The notes beneath the pieces are model-generated. The model did not search any database, had not been told where the DNA came from, and saw only the letters and a list, made by a program, of their open reading frames with translations. A stretch of DNA of 63,237 nucleotides from Nitrospira sp. GTDB lineage: Bacteria > Nitrospirota > Nitrospiria > Nitrospirales > Nitrospiraceae. Positions within the stretch are counted from its first letter, which is position 1. Every line of letters begins with the position of its first letter. Below are positions 36,734 through 44,952 of this stretch, one piece after another. The translations under genes were made by a program, and so were the position numbers. The stretch is taken from the NCBI GenBank assembly GCA_019636875.1, contig JAHBWR010000009.1:1-63237 (forward strand), given 5' to 3'.

Positions 36734-37488
36734 TCTGCAGGCATTCGGCTCATTCCTTTATGAGATGGCAGCCAGGAGCGCGCCGCCTATTCAATAGTGA
36801 CGGTGTCTGCATGAGTGAACTCATGATTAGTTTGGCGATCGGCTCGTTCGTGCTGGCAACGGCGTTAACCACCTTGAACATCGTCCAGACGCATGCCGGT
36901 AAGCAGCAACGCTCGCTGAATCAGCAGCAAGACTTACGACTCGGGCTCGAAGTATTTGAACAAGAGGTTAGACTCGCTACGGCCGAGACGATTGTGACGG
37001 CAGCCTCGGACCAATTTATGTTTTACGCCAATCTCAGTGACCATCGGACTGTCACGACGGCAGGGCTTAATCATGGGCAAACTGTGTTGCCGGTACTGGA
37101 CGGGAGTGGATGGGGAGAAGGTAAGACGCTCTCTGTGTGTGGGCAGCAGGGCTGCGAATCTCACCGGCTCGCCCGTGCGGGACAACGGTTTCACCTCACG
37201 CTCGTGGACCCGATTCAGTCATCATTTCCTGAAGGTGCATCCGTGCAAATCCGTAATCGAGTCGTCTACTACGTCAAGCGTCAGGAAGCCGGCCAGTCGA
37301 ATCTGATGCGAATGGTTGATGGCGGCGCGAGCGTTCTGATCGACGGACTCGACGATCTACGATTCTTATACAGGAATGACCTGGGGCAAAGCACGGCCCA
37401 GGCAGCACTTGTGAGGCGAGTCATCTTAGAAATCAATTCAGATCAACCCCTGCATCGAATGGTGCGGGAAGTCAGCATTCGATCCTAG
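36730..37488 (+). CDS. Type IV minor pilin, PilW-like (set A)
   Basis: Protein of 252 residues. It has an unusually long leader of about 24 residues ending NSDG, after which V-C-M-S-E gives Glu at +5 and the helix LMISLAIGSFVLATALTTL. A long coiled segment (QTHAGKQQRSLNQQQDLR) joins it to the beta-rich C-terminal domain. The PilW type is chosen for length and gene order (GspH, PilV, PilW, PilX). The Cys at +2 of the mature protein is unusual. Co-translated with the preceding gene. Confidence 0.8.
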   Translation: MICRHSAHSFMRWQPGARRLFNSDGVCMSELMISLAIGSFVLATALTTLNIVQTHAGKQQRSLNQQQDLRLGLEVFEQEVRLATAETIVTAASDQFMFYANLSDHRTVTTAGLNHGQTVLPVLDGSGWGEGKTLSVCGQQGCESHRLARAGQRFHLTLVDPIQSSFPEGASVQIRNRVVYYVKRQEAGQSNLMRMVDGGASVLIDGLDDLRFLYRNDLGQSTAQAALVRRVILEINSDQPLHRMVREVSIRS

Positions 37489-37501
37489 GAGGGTACCCAT
37501 T

Positions 37502-38971
37502 ATGTTCCGTAGAAACATCGGCAGTGACCAACAAGGGATTGCACTTCTGGGAGCCATGATGATCGTACTGGTCCTCTCAGTACTTGCGACGACACTCTTG
37601 AACTTGAGCGGACAGGAGGCTGTCAGTGCAAGCGCAGCCGGCCAATTGGCTATCGCCCAACAACTTGCCGACGCATCCGCCGAACTTGTGGTGGGGTGGT
37701 TTCATGAACCGTTGTCGACGAGTACGATCCCGGCGATCGTCGCATTGCGTACCAGGACTGGGCGTGACACGAACGGCGCACCCTCATTTTTTGATGCGAC
37801 TGGTCGCTCACAATTTTTGGGAACCGTGGACCGTCCAGATTTACATTTCCAGGCCAAGAATGATTCAGACAACCGACTACTGAACGATCGAAAATACGGA
37901 CTCTTTCGTGCCATGCAACACCTTGGGCACGTAGAGGAACTCAAAGTGTACGCTCCGACCGATCCAGGGTTGCTGTGTACCTTGGATACGACCGTTGCAA
38001 CCAATATAACCCCTTCTGTTCGGCAATCAGTCCGAATGCAGTTAAGCGCCTTGGGGCTGCCTGCATTGAAGACCGCGGTACAGGTTCACCGGAATCTAGG
38101 CCAGCCGCAACTCGGCGGGGAATCACCGGTCTCACTACATTGGGGTGATCTGAAGGTTGGCGGAAACCTGGTGCTCAAAACGTCCACAGATCTTCCAAGG
38201 AGAAGCGGAATTGCTCCACTCAGTGGCCAGGGCTATGAGGAGCTCGGTCAACGAGAAGATCGGTGGGTGGAGGCCTGGGTGGGAGGCGATGTCCAATTGA
38301 CTCAACCGCTTGTCCAGCCATTTACGGATGTACCCACCAACATTCATGTCGGTCAACATCCCGTTCCCGGAGTTCGCTTCGATGAATGGCCATACGAACA
38401 CCTGAAGCGAATGGCCAAACGGTTCGGTCGCTACTACGCCATCGATCGAGACGGTCTTCTCTATCCCCAAGGGATCGTGGAACCAGGCAAAGGGGTATCT
38501 CCGGATGTGGTCGTACGGTCCCAAGCTCCTGGAGATCAGTTGGGCCTGATCTTTGTCGATACCCTCGACCAGATGCCACCGCGGGCCGACAATCTTGGAG
38601 TGCTCAAGCTCAGGGCACCGTATATCGAAGGGACGGTAGTCATGCAGGGGCATATTGAACTGGCCCCCAGCGGGAGCGGTGCAGTGATTCCAGCACTGAG
38701 CCCCCCAACACTTGATCAAAGCAACTCGCTCGTGCGCACTCCAGTTCACCTCGCGGGTATCAACTTCAACGGAGTGCTACACGCCATCGGTACCATTACG
38801 CTCTCCGGAGGAGTTCGGCTCTATGGAGCGGCATTGGTAGGTGAAACAATTGCGCGATCAGATTCAGGCAGTTCGCTTGAGGTGTGGTACGACCACGATC
38901 TTGGAGAGGGTTTGTTTCGAGGGTTGCCGGTGGTCTATCGCGCTCCAGGTACCTGGATGGCACGCTTCTAA
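37502..38971 (+). CDS. PilX-like protein with very large C-terminal domain (set A)
   Basis: Protein of 489 residues. The N terminus (QQGIALLGAMMIVLVLSVLATTLLNLSGQEA, about 11-41; shown here in part) is a PilX-type pilin helix that lacks the Glu at +5, as in other PilX/GspK-like proteins. PilX proteins are usually 150-220 residues; here about 300 more follow, including regions rich in Gly and short strands near the C terminus (GVLHAIGTITLSGGVRLYGA) reminiscent of a right-handed beta-helix. The large domain may be an adhesin or tip cap. AGGAGGGTACCC precedes the ATG. It ends the first pilin set, 65 bases before the ATPase. Confidence 0.75.
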   Translation: MFRRNIGSDQQGIALLGAMMIVLVLSVLATTLLNLSGQEAVSASAAGQLAIAQQLADASAELVVGWFHEPLSTSTIPAIVALRTRTGRDTNGAPSFFDATGRSQFLGTVDRPDLHFQAKNDSDNRLLNDRKYGLFRAMQHLGHVEELKVYAPTDPGLLCTLDTTVATNITPSVRQSVRMQLSALGLPALKTAVQVHRNLGQPQLGGESPVSLHWGDLKVGGNLVLKTSTDLPRRSGIAPLSGQGYEELGQREDRWVEAWVGGDVQLTQPLVQPFTDVPTNIHVGQHPVPGVRFDEWPYEHLKRMAKRFGRYYAIDRDGLLYPQGIVEPGKGVSPDVVVRSQAPGDQLGLIFVDTLDQMPPRADNLGVLKLRAPYIEGTVVMQGHIELAPSGSGAVIPALSPPTLDQSNSLVRTPVHLAGINFNGVLHAIGTITLSGGVRLYGAALVGETIARSDSGSSLEVWYDHDLGEGLFRGLPVVYRAPGTWMARF

Positions 38972-39036
38972 GACCGACGTGAATGAGGATTCCGTAAAAG
39001 CAACTTCTTATTGGCGATGGAAAAGGATGAGCTAAA

Positions 39037-40863
39037 ATGATTGCACAAGAGCATGCGGTACGCCCAAGACGACCGATTCTATCAGGTGGAAGCCTGAAAA
39101 AACACACGATGGCAAAACAACCACGTAAGATGACGATGGAGCGCAGTCTCTTGGATTGCATCGCCTATCGAGGCTTGATGAGTCAAGCCGACTTGGATGT
39201 GGCCATAGAGGAATCATTATCACGTGAGATGGACCTCGAAACGATCCTGCTTGAAAAGTACCGGGTACCACGTGCCGCACTTGGGTCAGCACTCAGCGAG
39301 TTCTATCAGTGTCCCTATGTTCCGTACGATGAGCGGACCATTATTGACCCCGATCTCCTCAAGAATCTGAGTTTCGACTACCTGAGAAGAAATTCGTGGC
39401 TTCCCTTGAAGCGACAGGGAACGGTTCTGGATGTGGTCATCAATGATCCTCACGATTTGGAAAAGGGTCTTGATATCCGGCGTGCATTCCCGGGCATGAC
39501 CGTTCGCTTCTCGGTTGGGCTTCGGCGCGATATTGAGCAATACCTGCTTGTCGTCACAGGGCAGGCGAGTGGGGGGTCCATCACCGAGATTCTTGGGGAA
39601 CTTGTCGATGAAGCCGGTATTGAACGAAGTACGGAAGGAGAGCCAGGTGAAATCGATGAAAACGACTCGGCCATCGTACGTCTAGCCAATCAGATTATCG
39701 CGGAAGGGTACCGACTCGGTGTTTCAGATGTCCATATCGAACCCTATTCGGATCGCAAAGAAACCGCAGTTCGCTTTCGAGTCGACGGCACGTGTTTTAC
39801 CTACATGCGCATTCCCGCTGTCTATCGCCGGGCGATTGTCTCGCGTCTAAAAATCATGGCTAATTTGGACATCGCCGAACGTCGGAAGCCTCAGGATGGG
39901 AAAATCCGCTACAAGTTAGCCAAGGATCGCGAAATCGAATTGCGAGTCGCAACCTTGCCGACCGCCGGGAACAATGAGGATGTGGTGTTGCGGCTTCTGA
40001 CCGCCAAAGAAATCATGCCACTCGAGGCCATGGACTTTTCAGCGGAGACATTACAAACCGTCAAAGAGCTATCTGAACGTCCGTATGGAATCTTCCTGTG
40101 TGTTGGGCCGACAGGTTCTGGGAAAACGACCACCCTGCACGCTGTGATGAGACACATCAATACCGATGAGCGAAAAATATGGACGGCCGAGGACCCGATC
40201 GAAATCACCCAGGAGGGTTTGCGGCAGGTTCAGGTGCATCCCAAGATCGGGTTCACCTTTGCTTCGGCGATGCGCGCATTCCTCAGGGCCGACCCGGATG
40301 TCATCATGATTGGAGAGATGCGAGACAAAGAAACGGCCGATATCGCGATCGAGGCATCACTCACCGGGCATCTGGTCATGAGCACTTTACATACCAACAG
40401 CGCGGTGGAAACCGTCACCAGATTGCTGGATATGGGATGCGACTCCTTCAATTTCGCTGATGCGATGTTGGGCATCCTTGCCATGCGTCTCTGTAAGCGT
40501 ATCTGTCTCCATTGCAAGGAGAGCTATCACCCCACGCAACAGGAATACGATGAGCTGGTGCAAGGCTATGGAGCCCGGTATTGGGAAAAACTGAACGTGG
40601 CGTACACGGAAGACTTTACTCTTTCCCGCGGAAAAGGGTGTGACGCCTGTAATAATAGTGGGTTCAAGGGGCGCGTAGCCCTCCACGAACTTCTGGTAGC
40701 AACAGAAGACCTTAAGAACCTGATTCAGGGGCGAGCGCGAACTGCGGAGATTTTGAGCATGGCAATGCGTGACGGCATGGTGACCCTGCTACAAAATGGC
40801 ATTCAGAAAGTGCTGAGAGGCGTCACGACGTACCGGCAAGTACGGGCGGTCGCCGTAAAATAA
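39037..40863 (+). CDS. pilB: Type IV pilus / type II secretion assembly ATPase (PilB/GspE family)
   Basis: Protein of 608 residues. An N-terminal GspE_N/MshEN-like region (about 30-190) is followed by the motor domain: Walker A GPTGSGKTTT (about 356-365), the Asp box TAEDPIEI, Walker B VIMIGEMRDKETA and the His box LVMSTLHTNS. A C-terminal four-cysteine zinc site is made by CKRICLHC and CDACNNSG. It powers extension of the pilus built from the pilins on both sides. No pilC-like platform or pilT retraction ATPase is seen in this window, so those components must lie elsewhere. Assignment to PilB versus GspE rests on pilus context. Confidence 0.9.
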   Translation: MIAQEHAVRPRRPILSGGSLKKHTMAKQPRKMTMERSLLDCIAYRGLMSQADLDVAIEESLSREMDLETILLEKYRVPRAALGSALSEFYQCPYVPYDERTIIDPDLLKNLSFDYLRRNSWLPLKRQGTVLDVVINDPHDLEKGLDIRRAFPGMTVRFSVGLRRDIEQYLLVVTGQASGGSITEILGELVDEAGIERSTEGEPGEIDENDSAIVRLANQIIAEGYRLGVSDVHIEPYSDRKETAVRFRVDGTCFTYMRIPAVYRRAIVSRLKIMANLDIAERRKPQDGKIRYKLAKDREIELRVATLPTAGNNEDVVLRLLTAKEIMPLEAMDFSAETLQTVKELSERPYGIFLCVGPTGSGKTTTLHAVMRHINTDERKIWTAEDPIEITQEGLRQVQVHPKIGFTFASAMRAFLRADPDVIMIGEMRDKETADIAIEASLTGHLVMSTLHTNSAVETVTRLLDMGCDSFNFADAMLGILAMRLCKRICLHCKESYHPTQQEYDELVQGYGARYWEKLNVAYTEDFTLSRGKGCDACNNSGFKGRVALHELLVATEDLKNLIQGRARTAEILSMAMRDGMVTLLQNGIQKVLRGVTTYRQVRAVAVK

Positions 40864-40888
40864 TCTCATCAGCGATGAGCGAGTTCAG

Positions 40889-41248
40889 TTAGGGGGTTGT
40901 GTCCAGGACCAGCACAAAAGCCGACAATTGCCTTAATGCGTCCGATGACATCCGAATAAACTCGACTCCACATCGAGGTCCAGACACCCACCGGACACCG
41001 GCCAGCTCAATCTGAACCGGTATCTCTCCGTTCACGAGGTCAATATCAAGTGACACGTATGATCCTTTGCTGGGCAGGTGCTCAGCTGTGAGGGCGCATC
41101 CATGCGCTGAAAGATTCAAGATCGTTCCGTGGCACTTGCCCTCAGACATTCCAAACGTACAAGGAATCTGAACAGCATACCGTTGTGCCTTGCGAAACTC
41201 TCGTTTCATCAGGTCACTCGGCCTCAAGATAGATCGACATTCGTTCAT
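40889..41248 (-). CDS. PilZ-domain protein (candidate cyclic-di-GMP receptor)
   Basis: Protein of 119 residues, essentially one PilZ domain. The N-terminal R-x3-R-like motif (RKAQR) and the second motif NLSAHGC, matching the D/N-x-S-x2-G pattern, are present, so c-di-GMP binding is plausible. An in-frame ATG at 41209 is an equally likely start. It lies on the opposite strand between the pilus ATPase and the second pilin set, which suggests control of pilus assembly, though this is inferred from position only. Confidence 0.85.
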   Translation of the reverse strand: MNECRSILRPSDLMKREFRKAQRYAVQIPCTFGMSEGKCHGTILNLSAHGCALTAEHLPSKGSYVSLDIDLVNGEIPVQIELAGVRWVSGPRCGVEFIRMSSDALRQLSAFVLVLDTTP

Positions 41249-41515
41249 TCATTGAATAAGTGAAAATGCAGGTCGCGGCAATTCCTTCGGCGCTGCGAGG
41301 TGCCGGCACATTCCATCCAACAGACAGGGGATTACTCCGTACCAAACCGTACAGCCTCTGCGCCGAAATTTGTTGTTCCTGGGTACGAAAAATGGTCGAA
41401 ACGGACGACCAGAGCATTCGGATCACTGGATTTAAATCAATAGGTTACAGGAACGTGATTGCATTGGCAAAGAGGCATGTACCTTGCTCAACCCTAAGCC
41501 ATCATGAGGAAGAAC

Positions 41516-42061
41516 ATGCCAATTCTGAGCCCAGCCTCATCAAATGAGAGCGGGTTCACGCTTGTAGAAATCGCCATCGTTGGGGCAATCCTAAGTCTTG
41601 CCGCGGCGGTATCCGTCCCGAATTTTCTTCAGATGTACGCAAAGCATGAGCTATATCAAGCCACCACAAGCTTGTACAACAGACTGATCCTCGCCCGGTC
41701 CTCGGCGATTAGCCGAAATGCCATGTTCACGGCCACACCTGCCAGCGTACCTATGGGGCTCGACGTAGTGGTAGTTAGAGATGCAACGGCGGGGCTAGAA
41801 ATGGGGCGAGAAAACTTTCCGGAGAAAATTAGATTCATCACGGCACCACCTCCATCGACGCCGCCTCCGACGTTACCCCTACCAGCGTTGAGCTTCACTC
41901 CACGAGGCTTAAGTACGAATCCCAATCCGTTGGGGCAGACAATTCAATTGCAGAGCACACGAGATCCGAATTTGATCTATTCGATTTCGGTGATGCCATC
42001 GGGGAAGGTGACATGGTGTCGGCAAGCCATCAATCCCTGTCTCGTCAATGATCGGTCATGA
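41516..42061 (+). CDS. Type IV minor pseudopilin, GspH/FimT-like (set B)
   Basis: Protein of 181 residues. The leader ends NESG, followed by F-T-L-V-E with Glu at +5 and the helix IAIVGAILSLAAAVSVPNF. The mature domain contains a proline-rich stretch (APPPSTPPPTLPLP, about 115-128) not typical of the family. The ATG at 41516 is preferred over 41504 because GAGGAAG lies just before it. Counterpart of the gene at 35820, but the sequences are clearly different, so this is a second set and not a recent duplication. Confidence 0.85.
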   Translation: MPILSPASSNESGFTLVEIAIVGAILSLAAAVSVPNFLQMYAKHELYQATTSLYNRLILARSSAISRNAMFTATPASVPMGLDVVVVRDATAGLEMGRENFPEKIRFITAPPPSTPPPTLPLPALSFTPRGLSTNPNPLGQTIQLQSTRDPNLIYSISVMPSGKVTWCRQAINPCLVNDRS

Positions 42062-42077
42062 GTCAGAGGGTAAACAG

Positions 42078-42605
42078 ATGATGAAGCCACAGAATGAAAA
42101 GGGATTTACCTTGGCAGAGGTGATGATCTCTGCTGCGATTCTCGGTGTCGGAGTCATGGGGATGGCTGCCATGCAAGGCGTGTCGTTTTCAAAAAATGTC
42201 GACGCGAATGATTTGTCGATCGTCACAAATGTTACGGCAGATATGGTAGAGCGGATCCAAAGTAATAGGCGGTTCGCATGGGCGTACAACAATCTCGATA
42301 CAACGGGTCCTGGAAACTGCTTAGCAGGCGGAATTCCGGCCCCTGCCCCTCCACAGCCATTTATAGCGGCTCCCCCTGTGAGTGCCGCGACAAGGGCAAT
42401 CCAAGGCGATTGCGTTCAGTGGCGAACATTGGTCTTAGCTACCAACCTATTAAACGTTCGTGGAACTGTACAGGCTGCTCCGGTACTACCACTTAGCGCC
42501 GACTCCAAAGCTATCCAGCTAACGGTTCAGCTGCAGTGGAACGAACGAACGGGTGTCCAACGTCAACGGTCGGTAGCTTTTCGAACGGTGATCGAGCCGG
42601 AATAG
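42078..42605 (+). CDS. Type IV minor pilin, PilV-like (set B)
   Basis: Protein of 175 residues with leader ending NEKG, then F-T-L-A-E (Glu at +5) and the helix VMISAAILGVGVMGMAAMQG. The motif MVERIQSNRRFAWAYNN after the helix is typical of PilV. GAGGGTAAACAG precedes the ATG at 42078; an earlier ATG at 42048 overlaps the previous gene. The Cys pair in the mature domain (NCLAG, GDCVQW) may form the usual C-terminal disulfide loop. Confidence 0.87.
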   Translation: MMKPQNEKGFTLAEVMISAAILGVGVMGMAAMQGVSFSKNVDANDLSIVTNVTADMVERIQSNRRFAWAYNNLDTTGPGNCLAGGIPAPAPPQPFIAAPPVSAATRAIQGDCVQWRTLVLATNLLNVRGTVQAAPVLPLSADSKAIQLTVQLQWNERTGVQRQRSVAFRTVIEPE

Positions 42606-42647
42606 GGTGGATCACTGTGTGAACAAGGACTGTGTAGGGGGCTTCCC

Positions 42648-43877
42648 ATGAGACCTTCGCCGAAATCATACGGTCGGAACGAACAGGGCTTTACCCTGGT
42701 GGAAATCATGGTCGCGACGATGATGACTGCCGCCATCGTTGCGGCAGGGTTCGGTGCACTCGTCGTCAGTCAGAAGACGACGCGCATTACCGGACAGGTC
42801 AGTAGCACCCAAGCGACTGCCAGAAATGCCTTGGACATGATCACGGCTGATCTGAAACTGGCTGGGTTCGGGATGCGTGGGCTGACATCCACTGTAGGAG
42901 GGTGTCACATCAACGGCACTCCATATGCGCTCATACCAGGTGATAACAATCCGCTCGGGGCGGATACCGGGCCGGATACCATCTCGATGGTTGTGCCGAT
43001 GACCAATTCCATCACGGCAGTCGGACCGCTATGGCAAGTCTTTGTTCCAGGAGCCCCAGGGACCATCGGTGGCATGCAAACACCGATTTCGAATGTCCCC
43101 ATGCCGGCAAATGCTACCACGGCAATGGGCAATGCCATTCCTGGTGGTGGAGCTGCGTTACTCGGGATGCCGGTGTCAATTGGGGGAGTGGCTGGTTCGA
43201 CCATATCGGCCGTCAGTCCAGGAGCCTTGACATTGAACCCAGCCATTCCGACGCCTGCGGCTTTCGGGTCGGGAACACAGGTGTATCTGCTCCAATGCAT
43301 CACCTATCAAGTGATTCCACCTCCAGACAACCTCAATCTCTGTCAAGGGAATGCGCCCTGTCTTGTGCGTGGTGCTGTCCCTGCTGTGCTTGTCGGACCT
43401 GGTGGGCCACCAAACTGCAATCAGGTCAATTCAGGCTGCATCCCCATCATGGACGGAGTCGAGGACCTTCAACTGGCCTATGCGTGTGATGGCTGTGATC
43501 CACGCGTCAATAGTGGAACCCCAGACCTACAGCCGGATGACCTCAATCTGTCAAACAATTTTGACCAGGCTGACTTCATCACAGATCGAAATTGGTTCGG
43601 CACAGCAGGCCCCTATGGCTCGTTCATGACTCCGAGAACGATTCGGCTGGTGCAAGTGAATATTGTTGCGCGTCAGACGAACGCCGATCAGGGCATGGGA
43701 GAAATGCAATCGACACCCGTGCATGGCGGGAGGTTTCCAGTGATCAGCGATCACAACCATGCCACAGGGCTCTTCGCGGTGGGTGACACCGCGTCAGCAG
43801 CCCAACAGTCGGCCTATTTCCAGTTCCGTAGGCGAATTTTGACACGCACGATCGAACTCCGTAACCACAGGTTCTAA
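42648..43877 (+). CDS. Type IV minor pilin, PilW-like (set B)
   Basis: Protein of 409 residues, longer than most PilW proteins. The leader ends NEQG, then F-T-L-V-E and the helix IMVATMMTAAIVAAGFGALVV. A long Gly/Pro/Ala-rich middle (about 70-230, with MSM-like repeats such as GGPPN and PGAPGTIGG) is followed by a typical PilW C terminus (GVEDLQLAYACDGCDP). The set-A PilW has only 252 residues. It is two bases from the next open frame and clearly part of the set. Confidence 0.85.
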   Translation: MRPSPKSYGRNEQGFTLVEIMVATMMTAAIVAAGFGALVVSQKTTRITGQVSSTQATARNALDMITADLKLAGFGMRGLTSTVGGCHINGTPYALIPGDNNPLGADTGPDTISMVVPMTNSITAVGPLWQVFVPGAPGTIGGMQTPISNVPMPANATTAMGNAIPGGGAALLGMPVSIGGVAGSTISAVSPGALTLNPAIPTPAAFGSGTQVYLLQCITYQVIPPPDNLNLCQGNAPCLVRGAVPAVLVGPGGPPNCNQVNSGCIPIMDGVEDLQLAYACDGCDPRVNSGTPDLQPDDLNLSNNFDQADFITDRNWFGTAGPYGSFMTPRTIRLVQVNIVARQTNADQGMGEMQSTPVHGGRFPVISDHNHATGLFAVGDTASAAQQSAYFQFRRRILTRTIELRNHRF

Positions 43878-43903
43878 TCATGATCATTTCTCCGAGGGTT
43901 CTA

Positions 43904-44509
43904 ATGAAAAGTGAACTTGCCAGCGACGAACGAGGCACGTCCTTCATGACAGTCATGTTATTGATCCTCATCATCGGAGCTCTCGGGGTGGCTGCGCTCA
44001 CAATGACAGGTATGGAAAACTCCATGGCGGGAGCAATACGCATGGTCGAGGAAGGAACGGATGCGGCAGAAGCTTGTGTGGGGACGGCAGTCAGAGCGAT
44101 TCGTTTAACGATTGACGATCCTCAGATGACTGGGCCAGCGGCAGTCCTTCTTGCTCCGCAGGGACCGGTACCGGTTGGGAACCAGGCAGTGTTCACCCAG
44201 GAAATCAACGGCACGCTTCGGAACAATGGTGACGTTGCGGTTCAGGCTGACGGGAGGACTAAGCAGAACCCCAACCTTGAGATGAACGTCAACGGATACG
44301 CTGTGTACGGTGACATAGATTTTCTCTACTCCAAACGCCGAACCGGTAGCGATTTTGGCGATCAAGATCATCCGGCTTACGATCAATACTATCGAGTCGA
44401 CTGTGTTGCGGCCAATGCTGCCACTGGTGCGACCAGCCGTGTGATTGTGACCTTTGATTGCCTGAACACGACCGGTGAAGGATGCATGAAGCGAGGAGAT
44501 AACGGTTAA
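43904..44509 (+). CDS. PilX-like minor pilin (set B)
   Basis: Protein of 201 residues. The N-terminal helix (SFMTVMLLILIIGALGVAALTMTGMENSM, part shown) follows ERG at the expected cleavage site, and +5 is not Glu, consistent with PilX. The segment VEEGTDAAEACVGTAVRAIR after the helix is typical of PilX proteins. Normal length, in contrast with the 489-residue counterpart of set A. The ATG at 43904 is preceded by GAGGG; an ATG at 43880 is the alternative. Confidence 0.78.
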   Translation: MKSELASDERGTSFMTVMLLILIIGALGVAALTMTGMENSMAGAIRMVEEGTDAAEACVGTAVRAIRLTIDDPQMTGPAAVLLAPQGPVPVGNQAVFTQEINGTLRNNGDVAVQADGRTKQNPNLEMNVNGYAVYGDIDFLYSKRRTGSDFGDQDHPAYDQYYRVDCVAANAATGATSRVIVTFDCLNTTGEGCMKRGDNG

Positions 44510-44543
44510 GAGAGGATGGATGGATAGGAGGCGGTGTGGCGCT

Positions 44544-44897
44544 ATGAAAACAGCACCGATGCAGGGGAGGTCGTTCAGGGGCCGATACGAACTGAGGACC
44601 ATGTTGTTCTTCCTGCTCCTGGCCGGCGGGGCTACCCTGCCCCAAGGAAGTTGTGCCGAGGAACCGTTCCCTGCTGCGATGGCCAGCTACCCGACCGGTA
44701 CCATCACGGCGATCCATGAAACAACGTTTGAGATCAACGGACGAACCGTCAGCTTGGTGCCGGAAGCTGTGATCGTCGATCGCCATGGTGATGCAGTCGC
44801 ATTAACGGTCATTCGAGTCAATACCGACGTGAGATATCGCATTCAAAGAGGCACGACCGACAAGATCGACTGGATGTTGGTGATCTTACCCGAATAA
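44544..44897 (+). CDS. Small exported protein between PilX and PilY1
   Basis: Protein of about 117 residues. A hydrophobic segment around residues 20-35 (MLFFLLLAGGATLPQGSCAEE) looks like a signal peptide with a basic N region. The mature part, about 80 residues, is small and beta-rich (GTITAIHETTFEINGRTVSLVPEA, shortened here), similar in style to small OB- or SH3-like domains. I do not recognise a family. It is located between the set-B PilX and PilY1, where enterics and Pseudomonas have PilE- or FimU-like genes, so a pilus-related role is inferred. The start could also be at 44520. Confidence 0.6.
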   Translation: MKTAPMQGRSFRGRYELRTMLFFLLLAGGATLPQGSCAEEPFPAAMASYPTGTITAIHETTFEINGRTVSLVPEAVIVDRHGDAVALTVIRVNTDVRYRIQRGTTDKIDWMLVILPE

Positions 44898-44952
44898 GGG
44901 GCGACCAATGGGAAACAACAGATCACAGGCGAAAACTCCAACGGAGGGTGCG

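Noticed and set aside
34744-44509. The pilus genes as a complete type II secretion system
   Set aside because: No secretin, inner-membrane platform or GspC/L/M genes are present, and PilY1 and the PilV/W/X order favour type IV pili.
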